Shown: positions 39,301-50,360 of the stretch, piece after piece | How the letters are laid out: each line of letters begins with the position of its first letter | Numbering within the stretch: position 1 is the first letter of the stretch | Assembly (NCBI RefSeq): GCF_014839835.1 | Contig: NC_071634.1 | Span: 18,644,453-18,708,452 of the forward strand | Length of the DNA stretch: 64,000 bases | Source: Dryobates pubescens | Lineage: Eukaryota > Chordata > Aves > Piciformes > Picidae | Direction: 5' to 3' | Notes under the pieces: model-generated | The model's input: only the letters and a program-made list of their open reading frames with translations | What the model was told of the DNA's origin: nothing | Database searches by the model: none | Position numbers and translations under genes: made by a program

Positions 39301-40862
39301 AAAAAGGTGTCCTTGAGATAACCTTGAGATAACCTCTTATTCCCAGCATATTTGTGGTATGGATTCAGACGGGGGGTGAAGGAAAATGTAGGTGACAGTA
39401 GCTGAAAACTTTCACACAAAAGTGGTTTTCACAACTTTAGCACCATGATTTGTAAGAAACAAACATAAGTAATAAAGGCTATTAGGCTGCAGAATATTTT
39501 CAGTTTTCAATATTGAGTGCATACTGCTTTAATAAGTTCATGGGAGCTTTTAGAACTGTACATGGTTTTCAAAAGGTCCAGGAGCTCTTAAATTTTATTT
39601 GTAGAAGAATCCCACTCCCCTGCACTAAATTCACTGAAGTGTTTAGTGTAAAGCATGAATTTCAGTCTCTACATGCTCCGGCTATGACTTTCCATGTGTT
39701 CATTTCCCTTTAAATGCTGCCAATCAGCTTTTTCATACAGCACCAGACATACAAGGCCAAGAAAAGTCCAAATGCAAGCAAAGTACAGCTTTGTTCTCTT
39801 TAACTCAACGTCATGAAGCTGAGAGGTACCAATTGCTTTTTTCCCTTGTTTCACACTCAGCCTTTCCCTAGGGCAAAGGCTATAAAAATATTAGTTCTCA
39901 GCCCTTATATGCTGTTGCAGAGCTGGGCCCAGGGAGTCTTCTTCTGCAGCGGAGGAGTGGTGGGGTGCTGGGAGTGTCACACTGTCTGCTGGCACGGGCT
40001 GAGCAAGGACCACCACTGGGTGAGGGTTCTGCCTGGGGCTGCCATGCTGGCATTGTTGAGCTCTCTGCACCCCCCCCCCCCCCCCCATGTGAGCTGTCTG
40101 TGGTCACTGCAAAGTCCTACCCAGATGCCAATGCATCTGTTTTGCATAAACCCAAGCCATTTCTGAACAATTTTATAATGTTTTTGCCTGCCCTATAAAT
40201 CTGTGCTGAACCTTCTCCTTTTCCTTTCTACTGTGTAGTTTTGGTTACATGAAGACAGTGTCCCATGTTACAGGAGTTTTGGCAGATCAGCTGTACAGCA
40301 AATTGCTTCATATCCACATACTCAAACCTGTTCAAATCCAGCTTTTATTTTAGCTGCCTTACAGGATGGTGCAAAATCTATTTATAATTATGTTTTGACC
40401 TAGGTTTAGGATTACTTTCATTGGTGCTGCAGGTAGTTTCCTTCAAAAGCCACCACTTGGGTATGGCCAGCTGCTGAGTTTGTACCTTTTGCCAGAGAGC
40501 TGGGGCTTCTCGCTCTGGTTTCTCTCCTACCACAAGCCCAGAGGCCATGGCCGGGTGCAGGTGGCAGGCAGCTCTCTTCTGGGAACTGCACACACCTGAT
40601 GCACAACCGAGACTGCTACTTACCCCAGCTCAGGGTACCGCGCGGTGACGTAGTTGTAGCATCTTCCCAGGACGACTTCCTGCAGATTCTTAGTGGTACC
40701 TCTGTCCTTCCACTTCAGCATTTTGGGACCGTCCTCTTGCTCTCTGTGAGTCAGGAGAGAGGCCAGCACGACGGCGAGAACGAGGGCGGCCAGCAGCACC
40801 ACGATGCCTACCAGAAGGACGGTTCGCTGCCGCGTCCGGGCAGAGCCCTGCTGGAACGGCAT
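21232..40862 (-). CDS. CD38: ADP-ribosyl cyclase/cyclic ADP-ribose hydrolase 1 (CD38), eight coding exons
   Basis: Cell-surface type II glycoprotein that turns NAD+ into ADP-ribose, cyclic ADP-ribose and (by base exchange) NAADP, acting mainly outside the cell. Joining the eight exons listed below gives 927 nt, or 308 aa (human 300). Residues 1-14 are cytoplasmic, about 15-37 form the membrane anchor, and the rest is the catalytic ectodomain. Expected active-site residues are all present: W127 (SLFW), E148 and D149 (LTLED), D157, W190 (SVFW) and E228 (SIEIFNL), matching human W125, E146, D147, D155, W189 and E226. All 12 conserved ectodomain cysteines are kept, with one extra near the C-terminus (CRLC). 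Glycosylation sites NIT (N102) and NGS (N210) are in place. The start is ATG 40,862; the open frame further upstream begins with GTG, not ATG. BST1, its tandem paralogue, lies upstream in the same orientation. Confidence 0.95.
23150..23236 (-). CDS. CD38: CD38 coding exon 7
   Basis: 87 nt, phase 2 in and out, residues 253-281. The acceptor is TTCTCTCCAG and the donor TACAG|GTAATT. It contains [20 protein letters not shown] and KITCEDNYR, with a conserved cysteine pair (human DLCQDPTIKELESI...FSCKNIYR). Confidence 0.94.
24470..24640 (-). repeat. Old CR1 fragment in CD38 intron 6-7
   Basis: Read on the minus strand, it keeps CCAGAGAGGTTTGTGGAGTC and the GGGCAGCCTGCTCTAGCTG end of a CR1 3' UTR. 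Substitutions are frequent and the extremities are uncertain, so this is an old copy, about 170 bp long. Confidence 0.65.
24975..25067 (-). CDS. CD38: CD38 coding exon 6, catalytic Glu
   Basis: 93 nt, phase 2 in and out, residues 222-252. The acceptor is CATTCTTGCAG and the donor CAAAG|GTAAGT. It contains [14 protein letters not shown] (E228, the catalytic Glu, human E226) and [13 protein letters not shown]. Confidence 0.95.
25770..25846 (-). CDS. CD38: CD38 coding exon 5
   Basis: 77 nt, phase 0 in and phase 2 out, residues 197-221. It contains [16 protein letters not shown], close to human FAEAACDVVHVMLNGS, with the NGS glycosylation site. The acceptor must be the upstream CAG at 25,847-25,849. 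A second CAG seven bases further in would shift the frame. The donor is AGCAG|GTATTT. Confidence 0.95.
27558..27640 (-). CDS. CD38: CD38 coding exon 4, second active-site Trp
   Basis: 83 nt, phase 1 in and phase 0 out, residues 169-196. The acceptor is TTTTTTCTCAG and the donor AAGATG|GTAAGA. It contains [20 protein letters not shown] followed by WKMASKM, giving two conserved Cys and W190. Confidence 0.95.
28434..28569 (-). CDS. CD38: CD38 coding exon 3, active-site Trp and Glu
   Basis: 136 nt, phase 0 in and phase 1 out, residues 124-168. The acceptor is TTATTTCACAG and the donor CCCCAG|GTAATA. It contains [14 protein letters not shown] (W127) and the signature [20 protein letters not shown] (E148, D149, D157). 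The Glu marks CD38-type balance between cyclase and hydrolase. Confidence 0.95.
29140..29222 (+). repeat. CR1 3' tail in CD38 intron 2-3
   Basis: GGATTGGACTAGGGGATGGT followed by CCCTTCCAACCCAAACCATC and CTGTGATTCCTG is the final 80 bp of a CR1 LINE in plus orientation. It lies about 100 bp from CD38 exon 2. Confidence 0.8.
29325..29454 (-). CDS. CD38: CD38 coding exon 2
   Basis: 130 nt, phase 2 in and phase 0 out, residues 80-123. The acceptor is TTTTGGCAG and the donor AACAAG|GTAACA. It contains [14 protein letters not shown], the N-glycosylation site in [16 protein letters not shown] and PIPCNK, aligning with human DCQSVWDAFKGAF and PCNITEEDYQPLMKL. Confidence 0.95.
31392..31988 (+). repeat. 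CR1 LINE, 5'-truncated, plus orientation
   Basis: About 600 bp with the last part of the CR1 reverse-transcriptase frame ([54 protein letters not shown]) and the full 3' UTR ending TCTTCCAACCTGGTCTATTC. The coding part is lightly damaged, with frame changes typical of a dead copy. It is close in sequence to the copy at 32.7 kb and is probably of the same subfamily. Confidence 0.92.
32476..33118 (+). repeat. CR1 LINE with inverted 5' part (twin-priming structure)
   Basis: 32,476-32,682 is CR1 in minus orientation (GACCTCCCTGTTCCTGCTGG ... GCATGGGGTTGCTGTGACCA). At about 32,683 it joins head to head with CR1 in plus orientation (ACAAAGTTGGCGAGGGG onward), which runs to the 3' end at 33,118 with TTTATTCTATTCTATT. 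The inverted piece is the part of CR1 just 5' of the forward piece, with roughly 95 nt missing between them as judged from the 31.4 kb copy. The forward part still encodes [20 protein letters not shown]. Confidence 0.88.
35540..35760. promoter_or_regulatory. GC-rich, CpG-enriched patch in CD38 intron 1
   Basis: GC and CpG content are well above the flanks, with a perfect AP-1 site TGAGTCA at 35,741-35,747 and a TGACCC half-site at 35,722. Mammalian CD38 is known to carry regulatory DNA in intron 1. That this patch is an enhancer is inference; it could also be chance or an old repeat. Confidence 0.3.
39311..39335. repeat. Short tandem repeat, 11-bp unit twice
   Basis: CCTTGAGATAA is present twice in a row, followed by the start of a third unit (CCT). 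It is a small slippage duplication in CD38 intron 1. Confidence 0.7.
40070..40086. repeat. C17 homopolymer
   Basis: Seventeen C in a row lie in intron 1, about 540 bp below CD38 exon 1. A tract this long is prone to sequencing and assembly error and can form i-motif/G4 structures. The exact length should not be trusted. Confidence 0.85.
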
Positions 40863-41290
40863 CCCGCGAGGACTGCCTGACGAGCAGCAACAACTGCTCG
40901 CCCGGCGCGGGGGGAAAACAGCTGCCGAGGCTATCACCGTGCGCCGCCCCCCAGCCCTGGGCTCGGTCGCGCCGGCTGCGCTGGGGGCTGGACTGAGGCG
41001 CCGCCCGTCCCAGGGTCACCGCCCGGGCGGCGGTGGTGAGCCGACTGCGGCTCGTTACCGGGCTCCGTCGGGGCAGAGCCGGGACCACCGGTCCAGCGCT
41101 GGAAGAACGTGAAGCTGCTGCCCACCGGACCCACTCCCTGCGGGTCGGGCCAAGCCCGGCGTTCCTAAAGCCGAGCAGTGACTTTTCAGAGCTCGCCCGG
41201 GGAAGGTGAGTGCCTCGCTACTGCCAGCCTGCTCTTTCTGGCTTTGCCGCAGCTTCTCCGAGTGCACCTTCCCGAAGTTAATCAGCGGTA
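40620..41290. promoter_or_regulatory. CD38: CpG island over CD38 exon 1 and promoter
   Basis: The density of CG steps from the exon 1 donor up to about 41,280 (runs such as GCCCGGCGCGG and GGGCGGCGG) is far above the AT-rich surroundings. This marks the CD38 promoter and first exon. Mammalian CD38 likewise has a CpG island at exon 1. I see no clear TATA box, so start sites are probably dispersed. Confidence 0.75.
40624..40862 (-). CDS. CD38: CD38 coding exon 1: cytoplasmic tail, membrane anchor, stalk
   Basis: 239 nt, residues 1-79 plus two bases. [14 protein letters not shown] is the short basic cytoplasmic end, followed by a hydrophobic run ([20 protein letters not shown]) and a stalk with [17 protein letters not shown], the first conserved Cys. 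The donor is CTGGG|GTAAGT (intron at 40,618-40,623). The ATG has G at -3. Confidence 0.93.
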
Positions 41291-42079
41291 ACTCTCTGAA
41301 GTGAATCTCAGGAGCTTACTCACAAAACTGCCAAAGCCGTTGCTCAGGTAAAGAGCCCATTGCAGGAGCGTGCTCCAGCAAACGTGTGAGTAAAACACGA
41401 CTCAAAACGAGCCCGGTCTGTTTTCTCCAAATTCATTTGTGGTTTAAACGGCAGGTGTTAAACCCAGCTTTATCAGAGGGAGTTACCAACTTCGCAGCAG
41501 TCTAAAAAGCATATTTCATCCACACAGAATGGGGTATTTAACGTGTCCCCCTTAAAGATAAGCTTGGATTAGTTGTCGCAAGTATTTCTAAGACCAGTGT
41601 GTAAATTGTGAGTGTTTGAGGCTGTGTCAAAGCATCTAACGAAGCATCAAGTGCTTTCCATGAGAGGGAAGTCAGTTCCTTATTGCCTTCTCCAAACAGG
41701 GATATTCTACTACTTTAGCAAAAGCCAACGTAAATTAAGACTCGACTCCCAAAACCTAAAAAGAAGATTCTGTGCAATATTAGAATAATGTTAGCTATAC
41801 AATTTTAAGAAATGGCTAATAACTGCTTATCAAACATCCATCTGTAACAGGCTGACTGCAAGGAAGGGCATTTGCAACACATCTCAGGTAGGACTCATCA
41901 CTTCTGAAAGACCAGAAGCAATGCTGTGCTCTGAGCAGAGCCTTCACCACTAAGCAATCTATTAAGCATATGATCTGGATTTTTTGAATCTGTTTTCTGA
42001 GAAATGGTGCAGTCTTTGGGAGAGTTTTGCACAGAAATGAAGCCTCAGTTTTGGAGTGGCGCATCAGGATGTCAGCCCT

Positions 42080-42145
42080 GAAGCAGTCAGGCAGTTGGGC
42101 TAGATGGTCACTGTAGGTGCCTTTCAACTGAAATATTCTATTCTA
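42080..42145 (+). repeat. Possible CR1 3' tail remnant
   Basis: GTTGGGCTAGATGGTCACTG then CCTTTCAACTGAAATATTCT and ATTCTACG follows the order of a CR1 3' end. It is only about 65 bp long and strongly diverged. Confidence 0.5.
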
Positions 42146-42970
42146 CGTTTCTTCCTGACAGTGTCATGTCTTCATAAGAGAGATGAGAAAGTGTTTTCTT
42201 TTCATGGCTCTACCTGTATCCCCTCAGTGGTCCTCACTGCAGATTCTGCAAAAGGCACAGGAAACTTTGTAGGACACAGTTGAGTAAGATAGCTCATAAA
42301 TAAATAGTTTCCCCATAATACTTCCAGTAAGCGTGTGGGTTTTGCCTTGGCAGGCTTGGATTATTGTTCTTTATTCCTTGTTTTCATCATCATGTAAATA
42401 TGAATGCAAGGGATTCACAGCTGAACTTCAGGATCTTTTGCTATACACAGGAGAGATTATTGAATGTGGTTTATTTTTCCTGTAATGTTTCTTTGTGTGT
42501 GTTTTCATCTTGCCGTTCTTCAGTGTAAATAAGCAGATATCATGTTGGAAAAAACCTCAATTAGTTATCCTAAGCCATTTATGCAGTCTCTGCTTGCAGT
42601 CTCTGGGTAGCCTAGTCTTAGTTTTAGTTAGTCTTAATCTCAGTCTAGGAAGCTGTAGTAAATCTAAGAGTCACTTTTAGAGTGAAGTGGTGAAATAGTT
42701 AATTAAAAAGTTAAAAACCTTTAAACTCCACTATTTTTCAGTAACCTAACAGGAGAACATTTCTTTTGTTTATATATGACACTGATTTGTGAAGAATTAA
42801 TAAATAAGATGAATGCAGACTCAGTGGCTCTGGAAGGTGTTCTCTCTGCTGATTTTGTAACACTTTGAGCCACTCAGGGAATGCCAAAGACAAGTAAATG
42901 TGTAGCCTTTCAGCAAGTCTTGGCAGCCTAACCAGGACAAATAAATAGGACGAGCAGAGTGGAAGGGGCA

Positions 42971-43014
42971 GGAAAAAAAAAAGGGGGGAGGAGGGAGGAA
43001 GGAAAAAGAAAAGG
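42971..43014 (+). repeat. 44-nt polypurine tract
   Basis: A run of A and G only (A10, G6, then mixed GGA/GAAA blocks). Such tracts can form triplex DNA. It explains the Phe/Pro/Leu-rich open frames on the other strand. Confidence 0.8.
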
Positions 43015-45138
43015 CCAGTAAAAGCACATACCCACAATGGTTCAGAGGGTATTTTCTTTCCCAGTATGTATGTTAACATGAGCTCACTCCGAGAGGATTT
43101 CCATGAGAGATGTAAGTAAGATGATAATGCAAAGAAGGGATGAAACAGTGTTCCCTGAACAGGGGGGCAGGAGAGGGCACAGAAGAGAGAGTGAAATGAG
43201 GAAGAATGAAGGGAAGTGAAAAAACAGTGTTTTACAAGGGTCTTGCATCCCATTAGATCTGTGGGATTCACTTTTTTCCTAAGCAGTTTTCCTAGGCAGA
43301 CAACCTTTGACTTCATTCCACTGGAATTTGGCACCTTCAACAGGACTCTAAGGAAATGCAAATTTAGGATTTCCCCTGGGACTACAACATGGTGCTCATA
43401 GATCTGTATCCTTCTTGAAGTGGTTTGCTAGTCTGTGTGTTCTATAAGGACAACTACAGTTTTTAAAAGCAGCATGTCTGATAAATTGATAGCCAACATT
43501 TGGAGCCCTCTTAGCCATGTGAATTTCCAATTCAGTATTCTGGCCTTATCAAGGTAAGAATTCTCTTCTGCCAGCATTTACACTGCATCTTTGGTTCAGT
43601 TAATCACAAAGTGGGTATAAAAGATCAGAAAGCCTCTGCTTTGATATCATATACTGCAGCAAGGAGACTTCTGTAAGAATGGACCTGTATTAGGTATCAT
43701 TTATTAGACTCCAAATGTACTGCTAGGAATCTTGTAAGAGAAAATCAGCCAGCTCTTAGTGCAACCTGAGTTCTGCAGATGGTATTTCTGATGCAGCAAG
43801 GGGTAACAAACAGCCATTTCCATGGTCTGATAACTCAAAAGTTCTGTCTTTTATTTTCCTTTTGAGTAGTCATCAAATGTAGATAGTTCTGGAACCCACA
43901 CATTTCTCAGGACACCAAAGATCCTTCATGGAAGAAATTGCTGGTGGTGTGGAGCAGATGAGGTTGAACCCATACAAAACATCAGTGACCTGCGAACAGG
44001 TAAGAAAATATATGTTGTGCCTCTTCTAGTGCTTCTAGGGAACTCTGTAAATGTTTATTCCTCAGTGAGTAAGAATATTGTTAGAAATATCTTATGATTG
44101 TGCGGTTTGTCTGTGTTGCTCCCTGGCCTCTGTTTCTTGCCCAGGTGTGCTGTGTGGCCAGCACTCTGGTAAAAATGGGAACAATGTCTCTGTTTTTAAT
44201 GGAAGTTTTCCCAGTTATACGAGCAGGGAACTTGTCCCCATGATAAATAAAGAGCTGCTCCACACACTACACAGCTCAGGAGTTATGAAGCCTCATTGTA
44301 ATGTAATGTCTAGATTACAACCGTCACACAGTGCCACTAATCACTCCCAGTCTTGTGGACATCTGTAATTACTGTCTGTCACTTCCCAGCAGAACTCGTG
44401 AATGAGAGGATTTAAACTGAAAAGAGCAGAAGCTGCTATAATAATTAAAGAAATTGTATGTCTTGGCTTTTGTTGGAGTAGCAGTGACTCATCTTCTCAT
44501 TGCTCCCCAGTTGCACAGGGTAAATGCTGTCATAACATTTAGAGGGGATTTGGGATGAACACTGAAAATAACAGAATAACTGGGCTGGGGTAAGGAAGCC
44601 AGCCAGTACAAAGTGACAGCTGTGAAAAGCTGTGTACCATCCAACAGCACACAGCAGCTCCAGCACAAAATGCATTCATGACATGGGGTCTGGGGAGCCC
44701 ATGCAGCTCTCCTTGCTTTCAGCTCCTCTGCCTGCCGCAACATGATCTTTCCTGGAGAGCTGTGCTTTTGGCCAAGTGCAGGAACACTTGCAGGATACAG
44801 GATAGTTATTTAACCTGTACGTTGCTGTGTTTTCCTGGTGGCAGCTCTTGCTGCACCTATTCGAGACCAAAAGGCAGACAAAGAGACAGACAGTGGTGCC
44901 TGAAGCCTGTGTGTCTTCTGGCAGCCATGTAAAGGACATGAAAAATGCCATGTTCATGTCTTCTGCAAAGCCATAGATACACTCCTGGGAACATGGACTG
45001 CATTATGCTTCTGTTTACCACATGAGCTGTCTAGAGATGGTCTGAGGACCAGCATTCCCTTCCCAACCCCAAATCTTTTATTCTTAGACGTGTGTTGTCT
45101 TTGGCATGGGTGGCATTGTCTTGCTCACTTTATTGCTT

Positions 45139-45332
45139 GAGAATTGTCAGGGCTGGAAGGGACCTCAAGGATCACCAGTTCCAACCCTCCTGCCATGGGC
45201 AGAGATATCTCACACTAGATCAGGTTGCTCAGAGCCACATGCAGCCTGGCCTTAGAAACTTCCAGGGATGACGTTTCCACCACCTCCCAGGGGAACCTGT
45301 TCCAGTGTCTCACCACCCTCATGCTGAAGAAC
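45139..45332 (-). repeat. CR1 LINE 3' end, minus orientation
   Basis: The plus strand shows TGTCAGGGCTGGAAGGGACC, TGCCATGGGCAGAGATATCT, GATCAGGTTGCTCAGAGCC and GTGTCTCACCACCCTCATGC, the reverse of a CR1 3' UTR. The terminal CCAGCCCTGACAATT is shared with the copy at 62.3 kb, so the two belong to one subfamily, different from the copies at 31-33 kb. Confidence 0.9.
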
Positions 45333-46545
45333 TAGCTCAAATATCGTACATTGTTTCGCAGCAGCCTGGGAAACAGCATAAGGGATGAGTGCTTTTCAGG
45401 GCCCTCAACAGAGCTTAAGATCCCTAAAATTGTGGCCTGCTTTTTCCATGAGTGTTGTGCTCTGATGTAATGGCACTGAACAACTTGATTTTAAACGGCT
45501 TGTTTCTAGGACATAATGTATGGACAGGCAGATTATTTTGGTAGGATCAAGTGAGACACACCAACGAGAATACAGACGTACCCTGAGCTTTCTCAGGAGT
45601 CATGACACTGGTCATTCAGTTCAAATGTTTCAAACTCTGCTGCAGTTTTGACTGTCTTACGAATTAGTTTCATGATATATTTAACCTCATGTCCAGGGAA
45701 GGGGTGTTTGGGAATAGCTATTCCTTCATCATTCTCCACATAGACATGCACAGCCTGATTCCTTTCCCCTCCACTGTTTGTTAGCCCTTGCTCTCTGCTT
45801 GTTGCTGTGTGAGCTTGCTGGTAGCCAGCTGGAGCCATGACAGCTCTGACTGTGTTGTTGTTCAGTGTGAGGCAGAGCAACACACACTAATGGCTATTTT
45901 TGACTTTTGTTTATTACAAACAAGAATCCCAAGGGGTCCAAACATTCCCCTTCTTTGGATCAAGCTTCTTCCTCCCATTTCTGTGCTTGCTTCTCTTGCT
46001 GTTTCTCTGGAGTGTTAGGCCATCTGTTCCTTCTCCTTACTTGGAGAGCCTGGTGCTTGTACAGGTGCTTTCTAAGCTTTGCTGCTACCTGAAGATCTGA
46101 AGATTTTCCTGCTCTTGCTAGTGCTTTTTGCCATTTGCAGTTCTCAATTAATTCCTCAGCCAAAGTGGTGGGTTTGTAACAAAACAAAGTTCTAGCTGGG
46201 GTTTGTGCGTTGATTTTTCTTGTGGAACAGGGCAACGTGCCAAGAGATCCCCTACATACAAGCACACTGATGGTGGGGAAGGAGGTGGAGTGGGGGAAGA
46301 AGCTGTGGAGTGTCTCCAGCACTGTTTAAAGAACTGATTGCAGAGTGGGAAACCCATGTTTAATGAATCATTCACTCCACATGAATCAGACTATGAGAAA
46401 ACTATTTTTTAACTTGAGACATGTTTAATTTATACAAAACGGAACAGCTGAATAAGAGAGTTTGCAAGTAACTGAGAGCCACACCAAGGCTGTAACCTAG
46501 CGGTCAAGGATCTTGCCATGACTGCTGACAAGGCTGCTGTACCTT

Positions 46546-46606
46546 TTTTAGCGCAAAATTATTTTCCAAGGTTTTAGTGCAAAATATTTTCCAAGGTTTT
46601 AGTGCA
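46546..46606. repeat. Short tandem repeat, about 25-bp unit
   Basis: TTTAGYGCAAAATATTTTCC-type units with CAAGGT ends occur twice (26 and 25 bp, differing by one substitution and one base of length), followed by a partial third unit. Confidence 0.8.
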
Positions 46607-48580
46607 GAGGGAAAGCAAATGCAATAATCTCAGCAATATTCATGTAACTGAGTGCTTCTTTTCTGGCCCATGCTAATTATTGTGCTGTTCACACATTTTG
46701 AAGGGAAATACCCAGTGGGCTGCCATCCCACTGAGGCAGCCAGGGAAACAAAGTTTCCCTGCAAGTCTGCAAGTTCAGGAGTGTGTAAATAGCAAAAGTT
46801 ACCCTGAAAGAACTATATAGCATAGATAGGTCAGTTGAAAAGGATCCATGTGATGGCTCAAAGAAACTTGAAAAACAAGGCCTTTCCTGGTCGCCAACTA
46901 TGTAAATAGGCAATGATGGCAGAAAGTTCAGAGTGAAAGCTCAGAGCAGTCATTCTGCTTTGTGGAAATACCAACTCTGGATTTTCTGGTACCTTTCATT
47001 AAAACAAAGGGAAATGTGAGAATGAAGCATGACACAGGGCAGCATGTCCTACAGCTGGGGTTTGATATGGCAAGATTCAATTTCTATGGAATAATTAATT
47101 TTGCTAATAGGCTTCTTCACTTGCTGCCCTTCAATATGGCACAGTGTGACCTAGGAGCTTCTCCACACCTGGTATAGCATGCAGAATACCTGTCATTTTC
47201 TTAACGCTGCCTCTTGACTTTTTCTGTTGCAAATAGGGGAAAAAGAGAAGGCTTCCTACAGTTTGGTGGGCCAGCATTTGCCATATTCTTGACCTACAGT
47301 TCTGCTTTCTGCCTAAAATACTTCACATGTGTATTAATTGTTTACCCAATCACTGCTTTTGACCTGATAATCACAGCCAGACAAATACAGTTACTGGATT
47401 TAAAAAAAATACTCTTTCTTTGTTAATTATTGTAACTAATGGTATAACTGTACTCCAGTAACTCAAATTACTCAAGCACAGCTCTGGAAGATCCCCTCTG
47501 TCTGCACTTTGGGAATTTGCCACACTTAGTGCTTACACAGGACAGAGGTATTCTGGTCAAATGGTCACTAGTAAAAGGCTAGTTACTTTACTTCCCTGCC
47601 TGCTAATGAAAGCAAATGTGTAGTACAATTTCCTCCTTTGTTTTCCTTCTAGAAAACTTCCAATGTAATAATTTTCCAGTCGCATATTCTGCTGAAAATA
47701 CCAAGTCACTCCTCTGAACTGAGATGAGCTTCACCTTTGCTGCAGAGAGAGGAAAGACAAGGTAGGAGAAGAGCTGCCCAGGCAGGGTGGTTACAGTAGC
47801 AGAGTATGAGGGTACATGAATGCCATGCTCCCAGGCTCCAGTTTCCTGTGGCACTCTCCCTGACAGCCTGCACTTGAACTGTGCTGCTGCAATACATGAG
47901 TGAGGGTGTCCTCCTTGTTTTCATAGAAAAATGTAGAAAATCAGGTACCTAGAGATGACAAACAAAATCTGGCAGATTATATTCTTCACCTCTTGAATAA
48001 AATGACAAGTAAATTTAGACTGGGCAGGAGCTGGAATTAGGAAAAATCTGAAAGACACTTGTAAAGTGCTTGAGCCACCCTAACATTTGGATAAATTAAG
48101 GCACTGCACCTCCCTACACTGAGCTATTTAAAACCAAACTTAGTGGCTTTGCTTAAAGCACCTTTCTTCCACTTTACACACTCTACTGTTGAAGCCGAAT
48201 CCATGAAAACTATTTCTAGCTAATCATGTTGAAAATTATCAGAAGAGTTAGTTAGCTTTCTTTGAACAAGTATTATGCCGCTCCTTGAGGTTTCAGTTCA
48301 AGTTTCACTATACTTAAGATTGCTGATTGGAAACCGTCATGTCAGCTGAAGAGCACACTAAGGCCAATATGACAAAAATAAACACCAGTGGTTCAAAAGG
48401 GCAGAGAGGTGATGAAGCTGTCCTTGATCTATTCTCATTCTTATTCCACAGCACTCCAGGGTTTGCATCTGAAGCAGATGGCACAGGTATGAGCAGTACA
48501 TGTGTGCATGCAGATACATGCTGAAAGGTGCTCTGTTTTCATCAGGTATGGTGACTGGAACATATGAAACAGTGAGAAAG

Positions 48581-48602
48581 AAAAAAAAAGGGGGGGGGGG
48601 GG
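48581..48602. repeat. A9/G13 homopolymer pair
   Basis: Nine A followed by thirteen G (48,590-48,602). It can form a G-quadruplex and is easily misread, so its length is uncertain. Confidence 0.85.
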
Positions 48603-50354
48603 TGGAAATGAGGTTAGCAGAATATGAGGTTATATTTATTTCTGTGTAGGAATGAAGTGTGACATAACTGAGTTCTTAAATGGTCCACAAAATGGGCAGA
48701 CAGGATGATACTACCTTAGTATCAGTAGCTTCCATAGGCCTGTCTGGAGAAATGCAGAGCACCTTGTAATGCTCCTGTACATGATGTTTTCATTTGTCAG
48801 TAGTTTGATACTCACAGATCTACACAGGACTGTGGCATCCAACTGGATTCAAAATTAAGTGATATACATAGTGTTCCTATGAAACAGCTTCCCCTTTGAA
48901 TTCAGGTTTGGAGACAGCTGGTTTTGCAGTACTGCTAGTACAAGTATAAATGATTTACAGATTTTGAATCTATAGTTGAAGCACCCTGCTGAACATTGCC
49001 AGGCTTGCATGAGTTTATGGAGAAGGGCAGATGCCTTTTGGACATGATGGTTTCTTCACATTTGGCATAGCTGTTACATGAGACGTTGCTAATTGGAGCA
49101 TTTACCATGCATTCAAGAGAGAGCGGAGGCTATGGAGCTGACTGTCACCATGCAAGTGTAAAATACAGGTGTTAAGTAGCACTGCTCACACACATTTTAG
49201 ACGTAAACATGGAAAAGGGAGAGATACAAGGGATTTTCTTGCTCACAACTTTTTGTTCATGTCTCTCCCTCCCTCTAGAAGTAACAAATGACCTTATTGT
49301 TTCTCACTTTGCTGACACTTCTGCCCCTCTGCTTCTGTGATGACAGTCACACTCTTTTTCGCACAGATGAAAACCATTACATTAGAGCCAGAACAAGCCA
49401 CTCACACTCAGCTTGAAATTTGTTGCCTTTAAGATCACAGCAAGCCTATGTAATGAAAACTTTGCCTTTTTTTTTCGTTATTGTTGAGCTGCATTAGTTG
49501 TTTAGCTAAAAATCTTTACAGGTCTTCCTAAGCTTTTGCAGCAAGTTTGAGATATTTTATTCAAAAGATACTAGGAAAAAAAATTAATTTGCTGTCTTTG
49601 CTATTCAGTTAAGCAACAGGAAAAAAGGCAAGACCGTTAGAAAACACTGCAAGAGGCTTCTGAGTGTGTTGTTCTTGATAGAGGGCTAGGCAGTAAGCAA
49701 CCTCAAAATATTTTAAATCTGTCTATCCTACTTTCTCTTTTACTTTTTTCCAAACCAGAACTACAGTGCATTTGGTATCCTGTACAATGACCAGCACTGA
49801 TGGCACTGCATCCAGAGGCTGGAAAGCTCAGTGGCCAGGAAACAGCCATCTGAGGAAATGCTGTGTGGCTGATAGAAGCAATTGATATTATGTGGTAAAA
49901 TACTGCATGCAGGTGTGCCAGCCTGAATCTTGCTGTATGGTAGTTTCAGGTAAGTTTGGCCCAGCTACAGGACCACTTAGGAAAATGAATTTCCACTGTC
50001 TCATCTATTGTATCTTGCACCAAGTGAACAATCTAAGATCTGTCCCATCCGAATTAGTACTTTCCTCTTCCCAAAATGTGATAATCAGAGTTTCCAAGGC
50101 CAAATGCTAGGATTGCTTTTAGGAACAAGTAAGCTGTGTGGGAAATGTATGACAGGGACAGTTTCATGTTTCTTTCTGAAATACATGAAGAGGAAGTGTT
50201 ATTCTCAGTTTAATTCTGAATGACAAGGATAAGAGGAAATAGCAATGTATTTCTTCTGTTCATGAAAAGGAAATGAAGGGTGAGGCTTCCTAGCAGCAGT
50301 AGCATAATTTTTGATTCTAAAAGTAGTTGGTGTCTAGGTAGAAGTATGAAGGGT

Positions 50355-50360
50355 TTTAAT
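50355..50360 (-). terminator. BST1: Candidate BST1 poly(A) signal (ATTAAA)
   Basis: ATTAAA on the minus strand, about 105 bp after the BST1 stop codon. It is the commonest variant signal and the nearest I found; no AATAAA is closer. Use is not proven. Confidence 0.35.

Larger units (their letters stand above)
29455..40623 (-). other. CD38: CD38 intron 1 (11.2 kb)
   Basis: This large first intron matches the long intron 1 of mammalian CD38. It holds two CR1 insertions (31.4-32.0 and 32.5-33.1 kb), CpG-enriched patches near 35.5-35.75 and 38.2-38.35 kb, an A13 run at about 38,471 and a C17 run at 40,070. Open frames in it (up to 159 codons at 31,260) come from CR1 or chance. I see no nested gene. 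Confidence 0.75.

Noticed and set aside
39813-40166. 117-codon open frame across the C17 run
   Set aside because: Its length depends on the homopolymer and it sits inside CD38 intron 1 with no family match.
40863-40937. N-terminal extension of CD38 by 25 residues
   Set aside because: The upstream codon is GTG (at 40,937), not ATG, and the extension lacks any counterpart in the family. ATG 40,862 gives a normal short cytoplasmic tail.
42738-43361. 207-codon open frame on the minus strand
   Set aside because: It starts with TTG, crosses a polypurine tract that yields Phe/Pro/Leu runs, and has no recognisable domain, signal or splice context.
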